Positions 40,787 through 50,034 of a DNA stretch of 64,000 nt are shown here, piece by piece. Position 1 is the stretch's first letter; each line of letters opens with the position of its first letter. The position numbers were made by a program, and so were the translations under genes. The stretch covers positions 1 through 64,000 of the forward strand of contig NZ_UESZ01000001.1 of assembly GCF_900108585.1 (NCBI RefSeq). Direction: 5' to 3'. This DNA is from Branchiibius hedensis. GTDB taxonomy: Bacteria; Actinomycetota; Actinomycetes; Actinomycetales; Dermatophilaceae. A model generated the notes under the pieces. It was not told where the DNA came from. It saw nothing but the letters and a program-made list of their open reading frames with translations, and made no database searches.

Positions 40787-41665
40787 GTGAGCCGGCCGAG
40801 TGTGTGGGCTGCCGCGGCGGTCGAAAGAATTGATAGACGGGCCACGGGCCAGGAACTGGATCGCACGCAGCGCATCACCCTCAACTTTCACCCCGACCGT
40901 GCGACCGCGCGCGGGGTGCCGACGATTGAGGCTCTTGCTCTTGACGGTCTCTATCGCTCCCAATTCGAGACCGGGACCAGCAACGGCGGGCTGACCGCTC
41001 ACCGCGGCGGGGCGCGGTGGCAGTGGGAGAACCAGCTGTTCGATGGTGCGTACGACGATGCCCCCGCCGCCGAGCGACCGAAGTATGGTGCGCTGAACCA
41101 CCGTCGACGCGCTCTGGGTGGAGCGCCGCGCTTCGGCTCGGCCCACTTCCGGTTGGTTGAATCCGCGCTGGACCGGGCGACCTTCTGCTTCCCCGATTCC
41201 GCAATGAACCCAACTGATTTCGCGACCGCCAAGCACTTTGACCTGTTGCGGTTGGCGGACCGGTTCGATCGCATGGAGCGCGGTCCGGCGGTCGAACCCG
41301 AGGAGGGTGATCTGCTCGACGGTTACATCGAAGCGCAGGTCCACGGTGTCGTTGAGCTCGCTACCGACGTGGCGGCGCTCGTGCTCGACCCCTGTTACCG
41401 CGGCACGTTCGTGGAGGAGGTCGCCCAGCGGCTAGCCGTCGAGCTCGAATGGCACGAGGGGCGAATCCTCACGGTGGGTGAGCTCAGCCGTCGCGCCTAC
41501 TACCGTGACCCCGGAGCGCAACGGGTGGGTCTCGCAATTGCACGTGACGGGGTGCTCGACGCGCGCATTGTCGGCGAGGCATCGCGGACCGGCCGCTTCC
41601 GCGCGCAAGATCTCAAGCAGGTCTGGCATCTGATCGCGCGATTCGGACAACCCGCCTTCGGCTGA
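40787..41665 (+). CDS. DUF3626 domain protein
   Basis: A 292-residue protein that matches DUF3626: ITLNFHPDRAT...ALALDGLYRSQFETGTSNGGLTA, then LFDGAYD...ERPKYGALNHRRRALGGAPRFGSAHFRL. A Cys/Asp/His pattern hints at a (poly)nucleotide or toxin-like enzyme, but the family function is not established. The GTG start at 40787 is fixed by the TATGAT box. It stands alone, 148 bases before the DUF222 gene. Confidence 0.82.
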   Translation: MSRPSVWAAAAVERIDRRATGQELDRTQRITLNFHPDRATARGVPTIEALALDGLYRSQFETGTSNGGLTAHRGGARWQWENQLFDGAYDDAPAAERPKYGALNHRRRALGGAPRFGSAHFRLVESALDRATFCFPDSAMNPTDFATAKHFDLLRLADRFDRMERGPAVEPEEGDLLDGYIEAQVHGVVELATDVAALVLDPCYRGTFVEEVAQRLAVELEWHEGRILTVGELSRRAYYRDPGAQRVGLAIARDGVLDARIVGEASRTGRFRAQDLKQVWHLIARFGQPAFG

Positions 41666-41813
41666 GTGAAGGCATCGTTTTCAACTCGCCGTTGTGGATA
41701 GCGGTTGGCGTGTCAGCAGTTGTCCACACCGGCTGATGTGGCTCCGGTGGCTGTCGGTGCCGCCTCTTAGAATGGGTACATCAGTTCGGTTCTCGTGGGG
41801 ACGGGGTGGGGTC

Positions 41814-43259
41814 GTGAGTGTCGCTGTTGCAGAACAGGTTTCGTGGGCCGATGGTGTCGCTGGCGTACACACCGCGTTGGATGCTCTGGTTTCCCACCGA
41901 GAGGTTGACGACCATCTCACCGACGCCGATCTACGGACACTCAGCGCGTCGCTGGCCCGGGCGAAAGCTCGGATCGATGCGGCGTTGATGGTGTTGGCCC
42001 GCGGGTTGCATGAGCGGGACACCGCCCGGGCGGTCGGCGCGACCAACACCGGGCAACTGTTGGCGGCTGATTTCGGGGGCGACCGGCGCGAGGGCAACGC
42101 CCTGGTCCGTGCCGCGATCCACCTGTCCAACACCCCGGTCGTGGAAGACGCGTTAGCTGAGGGCCGGGTGAACCGGGAACAAGCCGGGACCATCGCCAAA
42201 GCCCTCACCCACCTCCCCGTCGCCGTGGCCCCGGAGGACCGGGTCCGCGCCCAAGAATCCCTGCTCGATGCGGCCCGGTTGTTGTCGATCCAGGACCTGG
42301 GCCGGGCCGCGACCCGCGCCGCCGACGCCTTCAAGACCCCGGCCGAGGCGGACGAGCACGAAGAGAACCAACTACAAGCCCGGGAACGCCGCGCCGCCCG
42401 GGCGGCCCGGTTCTGGATGCGCGACAACCGCGACGGCACCCACCGCGGCGGCTTCACCGTCCCCGACACCGAAGCCGAAATGCTCCGCACCGCCATCGAA
42501 GCGTTGTCCGCACCCCGGCGCTACCACCTAGAAGACACCGAACCAGCCGAAGCGGCTGAATCAGGTGAGCCGGGTGAGTCGAGGGATGCTGGGTTGCCGT
42601 CGGACCAGGCGCACCGCCAAGGACGCGCGTTCGCCACGATCTGCACCCACCTACCCGCCGACGCCCTACCCAACGCCGGCGGGATCGCCGCCGTGCTCAC
42701 CGTGAACGTCGACTACGACACCCTCACCGGCCAGGTGGGTCCCGGCACGTTGCCCTCGGGCACCCGGATCTCTGCCAGCAAGGCTCGTGAGATTGGCTGC
42801 GGGGCCGGGATCCTGCCCCAAGTCCTCGGCGGCAAGTCACTGCCCCTAGATCTGGGACAACTGCAACGGTTCTTCAACGCCACCCAACGCCGCGCCCTGG
42901 CCCTGCGAGACCGAGGCTGCGCCTACCCCGGCTGCGACCGCCCACCGCACTGGTGCGAAGGCCACCACTGGCGAAACCCCTGGACACCCCACAACCCCGA
43001 GGACCCCCATGGCGGCACTGATCTGGACAACGGGTGCCTGCTGTGCGCCCACCACCACCGGCTCGTGCACGACCGCAACTTCCAGATCCGCGAACGCCAC
43101 GACCACCTCGAATTCCTCGTCCCACCAGTGATCGGACAGAAAACCAGCGCCGACTACGGCGGCGACCTCTTCACCCCCGACAACCCACCCGGCACACTCC
43201 GATGGCAACGCAACTACCACTGGTCAGCGCACAACCCGCCCGCTTGCAAGGGCGCCTGA
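41814..43259 (+). CDS. DUF222 / HNH endonuclease protein (13E12 type)
   Basis: A 481-residue protein. Residues ~10-330 form a DUF222 domain (Ala/Arg-rich helices, VSHREVDDHLTDADLRTLSASLARAKARIDAALM). The C-terminal HNH motif is DRGCAYPGCDRPPHWCEGHHWRNP ... DNGCLLCAHHHRLVH. This family is abundant and dispersed in actinobacteria (REP13E12 in mycobacteria) and is thought to be mobile or selfish, though its activity is not established. GTG 41814 begins the conserved region; a DnaA-box-like inverted pair lies upstream. Confidence 0.88.
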   Translation: MSVAVAEQVSWADGVAGVHTALDALVSHREVDDHLTDADLRTLSASLARAKARIDAALMVLARGLHERDTARAVGATNTGQLLAADFGGDRREGNALVRAAIHLSNTPVVEDALAEGRVNREQAGTIAKALTHLPVAVAPEDRVRAQESLLDAARLLSIQDLGRAATRAADAFKTPAEADEHEENQLQARERRAARAARFWMRDNRDGTHRGGFTVPDTEAEMLRTAIEALSAPRRYHLEDTEPAEAAESGEPGESRDAGLPSDQAHRQGRAFATICTHLPADALPNAGGIAAVLTVNVDYDTLTGQVGPGTLPSGTRISASKAREIGCGAGILPQVLGGKSLPLDLGQLQRFFNATQRRALALRDRGCAYPGCDRPPHWCEGHHWRNPWTPHNPEDPHGGTDLDNGCLLCAHHHRLVHDRNFQIRERHDHLEFLVPPVIGQKTSADYGGDLFTPDNPPGTLRWQRNYHWSAHNPPACKGA

Positions 43260-43285
43260 GTTCGCCGGCCGCGCCACCGGACTGG

Positions 43286-45208
43286 CTACAGGTTGTCGAT
43301 CTGGATCGGCGGCAGTGAATCTGCAGGAGTGAAACCGAAAACCCTTCCGTAGAAGGACAACTCGGCTTCGGTGGCCGCAGTGATGGTGTCCGCCCGGCGG
43401 AAGCCGTGACCCTCGCCCTCAAAGACGATCAGCGCAACCGGTAGACCCTTTGCTCGGACGGCGGCGGCCATCTCCTGGGCCTGGTTCGGCGGCACCACCT
43501 TGTCGTCGGCGCCCTGCAACAACAGCATCGGCGCCGACAGCCGGTCCAGGTGATGGATCGGTGAGCGGTCCCGATACGTCTGTGCCGCAGCGGGATACGG
43601 ACCAATCAGCCCGTCCATGTACCGCGACTCGAACTTGTGCGTGTCGCGGGCCAGCATCTCCAGATCGCCGATGCCGTAGTAACTCACGCCGGCCGAGAAG
43701 GTCGTCGTCGCCACCAGCGACTGCAGGGTCGTGTAACCACCAGCACTGCCACCGCGCACGATGAGGCGGGCTGGATCGGCCCTCCCCGCAGCAGCCATCG
43801 CCAGCGCTCCTGCTGCACAATCCGCGACATCGAGAACACCCCAATTGCCCTGCAGCGCATCGCGATACGCGCGGCCATAGCCAGAGGAGCCGCGGTAGTC
43901 CACGTCCAGCACTGCGAAACCGCGGGACGTCCAGTACTGCACCGACAACGAGAAGCCGGTCGATGCCGACGACGTCGGACCACCGTGCGACTCGACGATC
44001 AGCGGCGGTCGCGAGCCGTCCGGCGCGCTGAACGAGGGATTCGTCGGCGGGTAATACCAGCCATGAACGTCACCAGGGGCTGACGCAACCGTGCTGGCCC
44101 ACGACACCGGCTGCGGCAGCGACACCCACTCCGGCGGAAGCGTGACCGAACTGGCCGAGCGCTCCGTCGTCCACTGCCCCGACTCCAGACCGATCGTCGC
44201 CACCGAGCGTGGTCCGTCCGGCGGGTCGATGATGGCGGCGGCGGTTCCGCTCCACGAGGTGAGCGACGCAGTCCCGCCGGCCGGCAACACCGTCGTCAAC
44301 TCGCCGGTCACGCGGTCCAACATCGCGATCGACGTCGACTCGTTCGTCGTCCGGGTGACCAGGAGATGGGTCGTCGACAGCACGACGTACGGCGAAAGGC
44401 CGAAAACCCACTGCGGACCGGCGTATTCGGCCTCGTCCGGATGCAATGCGGTGACTGTCGAGCCGCGCTGCGCGTAGAGGTTCCACCACCCGGTCCGGTC
44501 GGAGACGAAGATCAGGTCGCCGCCGGGTGCCCACCGCGGATGCAGCGCCGACTCGCCCGGTCCACCCGCGACCGGCGCCACATCGGACACGGTCAGGTCC
44601 TCACCCAGCACCCCGCGCTGGATCAGCGTCGCGTCCCACGGCATCGCCGGGTGATCCCACTGGGTCCAGGCCAATTCGCAATCGGCGGACAGTTGCGGGT
44701 CGGAGTAAAAGTCGGCGCCGGAGACCAGCACCGCGCCCGGACCTTCCTCGTCCAACCGCAGCGCCACGATCTCGTTGACCGGCTCCGCAGACGGCGAATG
44801 CGTCTCTCGCACGGCCAGCACCAGGCCACGTCCGGCGTGCACCCGCAGATCGGCGTACCGGACATCGGAAGAGGCAGGCGTCAGCGGCACCGGACCGTCA
44901 TCGGTCACCCGGTAGACCCGCCCCGAGGTGAAGTCGGAGAAGACGACGACACCCAGTCGTACGGCGTACGCGCCGCCGCCGTATTCGTGCACCCGGGTGC
45001 GCACGTTGTACGGCGCCGGCACGACGAGCTCAGGTGCGCCCTCGGGCGATCGACGCCACAGGCCGACGCGGCCGCCCTCGGACGGGCGGGACTCCAACCA
45101 GTACAGGGTCTCGCGATCCAGAATCGGGTTGGACAGGCCGACGCCCTGGGAGGTCAGCATCGACGTGGTGACGATGGACTCCCAGGAGCCGTAGGGCGCG
45201 GTGGGCAT
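43286..45208 (-). CDS. S9-family prolyl oligopeptidase-type peptidase
   Basis: A 640-residue serine peptidase, dipeptidyl/acylaminoacyl-peptidase-like. The N-terminal ~370 residues form a beta-propeller-like domain (HEYGGGAYAV, SDRTGWWNLY). The C-terminal hydrolase has the triad Ser in VRGGSAGGYTTL, Asp in LLLQGADDKVVP, and His in FEGEGHGFR. It cleaves short peptides in the cytoplasm (family knowledge). The ATG overlaps the pyrophosphatase stop by one base, so the two genes form an operon. Confidence 0.92.
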   Translation of the reverse strand: MPTAPYGSWESIVTTSMLTSQGVGLSNPILDRETLYWLESRPSEGGRVGLWRRSPEGAPELVVPAPYNVRTRVHEYGGGAYAVRLGVVVFSDFTSGRVYRVTDDGPVPLTPASSDVRYADLRVHAGRGLVLAVRETHSPSAEPVNEIVALRLDEEGPGAVLVSGADFYSDPQLSADCELAWTQWDHPAMPWDATLIQRGVLGEDLTVSDVAPVAGGPGESALHPRWAPGGDLIFVSDRTGWWNLYAQRGSTVTALHPDEAEYAGPQWVFGLSPYVVLSTTHLLVTRTTNESTSIAMLDRVTGELTTVLPAGGTASLTSWSGTAAAIIDPPDGPRSVATIGLESGQWTTERSASSVTLPPEWVSLPQPVSWASTVASAPGDVHGWYYPPTNPSFSAPDGSRPPLIVESHGGPTSSASTGFSLSVQYWTSRGFAVLDVDYRGSSGYGRAYRDALQGNWGVLDVADCAAGALAMAAAGRADPARLIVRGGSAGGYTTLQSLVATTTFSAGVSYYGIGDLEMLARDTHKFESRYMDGLIGPYPAAAQTYRDRSPIHHLDRLSAPMLLLQGADDKVVPPNQAQEMAAAVRAKGLPVALIVFEGEGHGFRRADTITAATEAELSFYGRVFGFTPADSLPPIQIDNL

Positions 45209-45753
45209 CAGTGCTTGGGAACTACCCAGCGAGCGGTCGAGAACCCCTCGGCCTGCGCCCGGGCGATCGCCTCAGCGACGACCTTCTGCGCCTCAGCCGC
45301 GCCGACCCAGTGCGAACCCTCTTCGACGGACTTGCCCGGCTCGAGCGCCTTGTAGGTCTCGAAGAAGTGCTGGATCTCCTTGAGCAGGAAGGGCTCGACG
45401 TCCTCGATGTCGTTGATGGCGTCCCATCGCGGGTCGCCCGCCGGCACGGTCAGGATCTTGTCGTCGCCACCGGCTTCATCGACCATCTTGAAGACACCGA
45501 CGGCGCGCGCCTCGACGATCGCCCCCGGGATCACCGAGTCGGTCAGCAGCACCAGCGCGTCCAGCGGGTCGCCGTCCTCGCCGAGGGTGTCCTCGATGTA
45601 GCCGTAGTCCGTCGGGTAGACCATGGAGGTGAACAGGCGCCGGTCCAGGCGGATGCGCCCGGTCTTGTGGTCGATCTCGTACTTGTTGCGGGTCCCACGC
45701 GGGATCTCCACACTGACGTCGAATTCCAGCTGGGCGCTGTTGTCGGTGCTCAT
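45208..45753 (-). CDS. ppa: Inorganic pyrophosphatase
   Basis: A 181-residue family I pyrophosphatase that drives biosynthesis by hydrolysing PPi. Conserved residues include [47 protein letters not shown] (the metal-binding DxDPxD) and the KxxK-type site [16 protein letters not shown]. The length is normal for the family, the N-terminus is complete, and the gene diverges from dacB. Confidence 0.95.
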   Translation of the reverse strand: MSTDNSAQLEFDVSVEIPRGTRNKYEIDHKTGRIRLDRRLFTSMVYPTDYGYIEDTLGEDGDPLDALVLLTDSVIPGAIVEARAVGVFKMVDEAGGDDKILTVPAGDPRWDAINDIEDVEPFLLKEIQHFFETYKALEPGKSVEEGSHWVGAAEAQKVVAEAIARAQAEGFSTARWVVPKH

Positions 45754-45858
45754 CGATACTGCCTCGTTGACGTAGGGTCACGACCGGTGGTCGCTGCGGG
45801 TTGCCCGACAGTCTGACGCACGCGGGTGGGCACCCCCAAGCCAGGGCAGGAGACAGAT

Positions 45859-47262
45859 ATGCGTAAGGCGCTAATCAGCGTCGTCGCGATCCTCGTGCTG
45901 CTCGCGGGTTACCTGACCTTGGACATCTTCGACAAGGTCCCGGGTTTCCTCACCCGGGCCGATGCGCCGCGTGCGCCGCTGGCCTCCCCGGGAGCTTCCG
46001 GTACGCCGACCTCCAGCATCGCGCCGCCCTCACCTTCCCCGTCGTCCACTGCCGCCATCTCGACCCCGGCCTCGAAGATCACCGCGGCCCAGGTGGCCGC
46101 TGCGGTGAAGAAGCCGTTGGCCAGCAGCTGGCTGGGGAACACGACCGGCCTCGTGATCCGGGATGTAAACAGCGGGCAGACGCTCTTCGACCAGTCGGGC
46201 AGCACTCCGTTGGAACCGGCCTCGGTCACCAAGCTGCTGTCGGCCTGGGCGGTCTCGCACACCATGAGCCTGCAGCAGCGCCTGACCACGAAGGTGGTCG
46301 CCGGCAGCGGCAACCAGATCGTCCTGGTGGCCGGGGGAGACACGGCACTGAACCCGGGCAAGGGCGATCCGAGCAGCGTCAACGGCTACGCCGGTCTCGC
46401 CGACCTCGCCACCCAGGTCGCGACCGCCCTGAAGAAGGCGGGCCAGACCTCGGTCACGCTGGCGGTCAACACGTCCTACGCCCCCGGCCCGTCGACGGTG
46501 CCCTCGTGGGACCCGGCCTACCTGAGCATGGGGTACACCGCGCGGATCGCGATGCTCGGACTGTCCACCCAGCGCGCGAAGGCCGGCATCCCGGCAGTTG
46601 ACGACCCGGTCAAGGCGACCCAGACCGCATTCGCGAAGAACCTCACCGCCCAGGGCATCACGATCACCGCACTCGCCTCCTCCGGCCCGGCTACCGGCGC
46701 CACGCTCGGTGCGGTCCAGTCGGCGCCGCTGGTCGACGTACTGGGAATGGCACTGCAAGACAGCGACAACGCGATGATCGAGTCCTTGGTGCGCCAGGCG
46801 GCGTTCACCAAGGGGGTCGCCGGCGACGACGCTGCGCTGACGGCGTGGGTCAGGGACACGGTCGCCGCCAGCGGATTCGACGTGACCGGTGTGAAACTCG
46901 CCGACGTCTGCGGCCTCGCCGACGGCACGACGATTCCGCCCCGCCTGCTGGCCGACGTGTTGCAGAAGGGGGCCAGCGGTGCCGACGCCCGGTTCGAGGA
47001 GGTCATGAGCCGGCTGCCGGTCGGTGGCTGGAACGGCACGATGGACGACCGGTTCCTGCAGTCCACCAACGTGGCGGCCGCCGGCGAGGTCCGGGCCAAG
47101 ACCGGCAGTCTGACCGGCGTCAGCTCGCTCGCGGGCACGGTGCGCACCGACAGCGGCCAGTTGCTGGTCTTCGCGATCATCACCAACGGCCCGCAATCGC
47201 AGGGCCCGTACGGCGCTCGCGCCGCCATCGACAATGTCGTGGCTGCCGTGGCGTCACTGTGA
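45859..47262 (+). CDS. dacB: D-alanyl-D-alanine carboxypeptidase / endopeptidase (PBP4 type)
   Basis: A 467-residue class C penicillin-binding protein acting on peptidoglycan outside the cell. It has an N-terminal transmembrane/signal helix (residues ~6-24) and a Ser/Pro/Thr-rich linker. Active-site motifs are SVTK (SxxK), SDN (SxN) and KTG in KTGSLTGVSSLAG. ATG 45859 is chosen over an upstream GTG because of GGAG before it and the signal anchor directly behind. Confidence 0.92.
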   Translation: MRKALISVVAILVLLAGYLTLDIFDKVPGFLTRADAPRAPLASPGASGTPTSSIAPPSPSPSSTAAISTPASKITAAQVAAAVKKPLASSWLGNTTGLVIRDVNSGQTLFDQSGSTPLEPASVTKLLSAWAVSHTMSLQQRLTTKVVAGSGNQIVLVAGGDTALNPGKGDPSSVNGYAGLADLATQVATALKKAGQTSVTLAVNTSYAPGPSTVPSWDPAYLSMGYTARIAMLGLSTQRAKAGIPAVDDPVKATQTAFAKNLTAQGITITALASSGPATGATLGAVQSAPLVDVLGMALQDSDNAMIESLVRQAAFTKGVAGDDAALTAWVRDTVAASGFDVTGVKLADVCGLADGTTIPPRLLADVLQKGASGADARFEEVMSRLPVGGWNGTMDDRFLQSTNVAAAGEVRAKTGSLTGVSSLAGTVRTDSGQLLVFAIITNGPQSQGPYGARAAIDNVVAAVASL

Positions 47263-47267
47263 AGCCA

Positions 47268-47273
47268 TAGGCT
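47268..47273 (+). promoter_or_regulatory. -10 element of leaderless DUF2342 gene
   Basis: TAGGCT lies six bases before GTG 47280 without a Shine-Dalgarno sequence, suggesting an internal leaderless promoter between dacB and the metalloprotease gene. Confidence 0.42.
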
Positions 47274-47279
47274 GCCCGA

Positions 47280-48317
47280 GTGAGCTTCGTTGACTGGGCT
47301 GCCGCGGGCAAGGTTGCCCATCGGCTGATCGCGGACGGTCCCGCAGTCAGTCTCGGGCAGGCGCACGCCGCCGTCGAGGACCTGCGGGACGCCGCGCATC
47401 GCGCGAGGGGCCCGGTGGCCGAGACCGCCCGGATGCACTCGCCGTCCAGTGCTGACTCGCCCGTGCTCATCGTCGACCGCACCGTGTGGACCGACATCAA
47501 CCTGGCCTCGACATCGGCGCTGCTGGACCCGGTGATCGAGCAGGTCTTCGCCAAGAAGCAACCGGGCCCGGTGAGCCGGGCCGTGTCGGCCAAGGTCGGC
47601 GCGGCCGAGGTCGGTGCCGTCTTCGGTTTCGTGGCCAGCAAGGTGCTGGGTCAGTTCGACATCGCGCCGGGCGGCACGCCAAGTCTGCTGCTGGTCGCGC
47701 CGAACATCGTGGCGACCGAGCGCGAACTGCAGGCGGATCCCGCCGACTTCCGCCTGTGGGTGTGCCTGCATGAGGAGACCCACCGGGTGCAGTTGATCGG
47801 TGTGCCCTGGTTGCGCGAGCACATGATCGACCGCACCCGTGCGCTGATGCTGGATCTGGTCCCCGACCCTGACCAGCTCGGCGACCGGCTGCAACAAGCG
47901 GTGCGGGCGCTGCCGGGCATGCTCCGCGAAGGCGGCGGTGGGCTGGCCGATCTGGTCACGACGCCCGAGCAACGCGAGAAGATGGCCGATCTGACCGCTG
48001 TGATGTCCCTGATGGAGGGTCACGCCGACGTGGTCATGGACGACGTGGGGCCGCAGGTGGTGCCCAGCGTCGCCGAGATCCGCCGCAAATTCACGGCCCG
48101 CCGCGGCGGGTCTGGCGGCGTCGACCGCTTGCTACGACGGCTGCTCGGCCTGGACGCCAAGATGCGCCAGTACCGCGACGGTGCCGTCTTCGTGCGGGCC
48201 GTGACCGACAAGGTCGGCGTCGACGGCTTCAACGAGGTCTGGACCTCGCCGGAGACGTTGCCGACCGCGCGTGAGATCGAGAACCCCGCGGACTGGGTCG
48301 CGCGGGTGCATTCCTGA
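47280..48317 (+). CDS. Zinc-dependent metalloprotease, DUF2342
   Basis: A 345-residue protein with the zinc motif CLHEETHRVQ (HExxH) near residue 163. It matches the actinobacterial DUF2342 family (also described as coenzyme F420 biosynthesis-associated). The gene order dacB - DUF2342 - tilS - hpt is conserved in Actinobacteria. Protease activity is inferred from the motif; the in-vivo substrate is unknown. Confidence 0.9.
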   Translation: MSFVDWAAAGKVAHRLIADGPAVSLGQAHAAVEDLRDAAHRARGPVAETARMHSPSSADSPVLIVDRTVWTDINLASTSALLDPVIEQVFAKKQPGPVSRAVSAKVGAAEVGAVFGFVASKVLGQFDIAPGGTPSLLLVAPNIVATERELQADPADFRLWVCLHEETHRVQLIGVPWLREHMIDRTRALMLDLVPDPDQLGDRLQQAVRALPGMLREGGGGLADLVTTPEQREKMADLTAVMSLMEGHADVVMDDVGPQVVPSVAEIRRKFTARRGGSGGVDRLLRRLLGLDAKMRQYRDGAVFVRAVTDKVGVDGFNEVWTSPETLPTAREIENPADWVARVHS

Positions 48318-48321
48318 TCTG

Positions 48322-49296
48322 ATGCCCGGACCGGACCCCGCGGTCGCCGCGACCCGTTCGGCCGTACGCCGGGTGCTGGACGGAGCAACCGGACAGCGAG
48401 TGATCGTGGCGTGCTCCGGGGGAGCCGACTCGTTGGCGCTCGCGGCGGCCGTGGCGTTCGAGGCGCCCCGGTTGTCCGTGCAGGCCGCGGCGGTGGTGGT
48501 CGATCACGGCCTGCAGGACGGTTCGGAGCAGATCGCGACGCGGGCCGCCCAGCAGTGCGGTGCGTTGGGGCTGGAACCGGCGCTGGTGGTGCGGGTCCAG
48601 GTGACACAGCAGGGGACCGGGCCGGAGGATGCGGCGCGCACTGCCCGGTATTCGGTCCTGGGCGATGCCGCGCAGGATCTCGGCGCGAGCGCGATCCTGC
48701 TGGCGCACACCCGCGATGACCAGGCCGAGACAGTGCTGCTGGGTCTGGCCAGGGGTTCCGGGCTGCGGTCGATCGCCGGGATGGCGACCTTCGATGCCCG
48801 GCGTCGACTGGTACGACCGTTCCTGGACATCACCCGCGCGCAGACCCAGGCCGCGTGCACCGCGCAGGGCCTGACCTGGTGGGACGATCCGCACAACACC
48901 GACCCGAGCTACACCCGGGTCCGAGCCCGTCAGGTGCTGCCCACCTTGGAGGACGCGCTGGGCCCCGGGGTGGTGGCCGGTCTGGCCCGTACGGCGGACC
49001 TGGCCCGATCCGACGCCGACGGCCTGGATCAGTTGGCGGCTGCCGCAACCGCTGCCCTGGGAGCGCCGCCGTGGCCGGTGCAGGATCTGGCCGGACTGGT
49101 CGAACCCGTGCGGCGGCGGGTGTGGCGAGCGCTGTTTCCGCAGACCGCCAAGGTGCACATCGACGAACTCGAGCGGCTTCTTCGCGACTGGCACGGCCAG
49201 GTGGGGATCGACGTACCCGGTGGTGTCCGGGTCAGTCGGCGGAACGGTCAGATCGAGGTCGGCCCCGCACCCGGTCGCTCGCGTCTAGTTGAATAG
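48322..49296 (+). CDS. tilS: tRNA(Ile)-lysidine synthase
   Basis: A 324-residue enzyme that makes lysidine at C34 of tRNA-Ile(CAU) with ATP and lysine, allowing it to read AUA. The PP-loop is [13 protein letters not shown] (residues ~29-41). The usual catalytic Asp lies in [28 protein letters not shown] 48322 lies four bases after the upstream stop. The size is typical of short actinobacterial TilS proteins. Confidence 0.95.
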   Translation: MPGPDPAVAATRSAVRRVLDGATGQRVIVACSGGADSLALAAAVAFEAPRLSVQAAAVVVDHGLQDGSEQIATRAAQQCGALGLEPALVVRVQVTQQGTGPEDAARTARYSVLGDAAQDLGASAILLAHTRDDQAETVLLGLARGSGLRSIAGMATFDARRRLVRPFLDITRAQTQAACTAQGLTWWDDPHNTDPSYTRVRARQVLPTLEDALGPGVVAGLARTADLARSDADGLDQLAAAATAALGAPPWPVQDLAGLVEPVRRRVWRALFPQTAKVHIDELERLLRDWHGQVGIDVPGGVRVSRRNGQIEVGPAPGRSRLVE

Positions 49297-49301
49297 GGGC
49301 C

Positions 49302-49853
49302 ATGGATGCCTCGGACATCTCCGGTGACCTCGACCACGTGCTCTACACCGAGCAGCAGATCCACGACCGACTCGACGCACTCGCTGCGCAGATCGCGGTG
49401 GATTACGAGGATAAGGATGTCCTGCTAGTTGGGGTCCTGAAGGGCGCCATCATGGTGATGGCCGACCTGATGCGGGCGCTGCCCAGCAGTGTGCCGATGG
49501 ACTGGATGGCCGTGTCGTCCTACGGTTCGGGCACCAAATCCTCCGGTGTGGTGCGGATCCTGAAGGACCTGGACACCGACATCCACGACCGGCACGTCCT
49601 GATCGTCGAGGACATCATCGATTCGGGACTGACGCTGAACTGGATCCGCAGCAACCTGCTGTCCCGTGGGCCGGCGTCCCTGGAGATCTGCACCCTGCTG
49701 CGCAAACCGGATGCTGCCAAGGTCGCGATCGAATGTAAGTACGTCGGATTCGACATTCCCAACGAGTTCGTCGTCGGGTACGGGCTGGATTACGACGAGC
49801 GGTACCGCAACTTGCGTGACATCGGAACCCTCGCACCGCACGTTTATTCGTAG
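49302..49853 (+). CDS. hpt: Hypoxanthine phosphoribosyltransferase
   Basis: A 183-residue purine-salvage enzyme converting hypoxanthine or guanine to IMP/GMP with PRPP. The PRPP-binding motif is [14 protein letters not shown] (near residue 100), preceded by the flexible [10 protein letters not shown] loop, and the purine-binding region contains [26 protein letters not shown]. The gene lies five bases after tilS. Confidence 0.96.
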   Translation: MDASDISGDLDHVLYTEQQIHDRLDALAAQIAVDYEDKDVLLVGVLKGAIMVMADLMRALPSSVPMDWMAVSSYGSGTKSSGVVRILKDLDTDIHDRHVLIVEDIIDSGLTLNWIRSNLLSRGPASLEICTLLRKPDAAKVAIECKYVGFDIPNEFVVGYGLDYDERYRNLRDIGTLAPHVYS

Positions 49854-50034
49854 ACTTGACCAACGCAGGCTCGCGGAACACCCGCGGCGCCCCGGACGTT
49901 GGCGATGATGGACGCCCTTCGCAACCCATCGACGGCGGCGTGTAGCGTCCAGCACAAGTTCATTCGGCAGTTGATTTGGCAGTCGCGACCCCGGTCGCGC
50001 CGACCGGGAGGATCGGGCACAGCCCGGCAGGTAC

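Noticed and set aside
48020-49194. Minus-strand open frames opposite the DUF2342 and tilS genes
   Set aside because: Unnatural Pro/Arg-rich composition; the plus-strand genes are complete and conserved.
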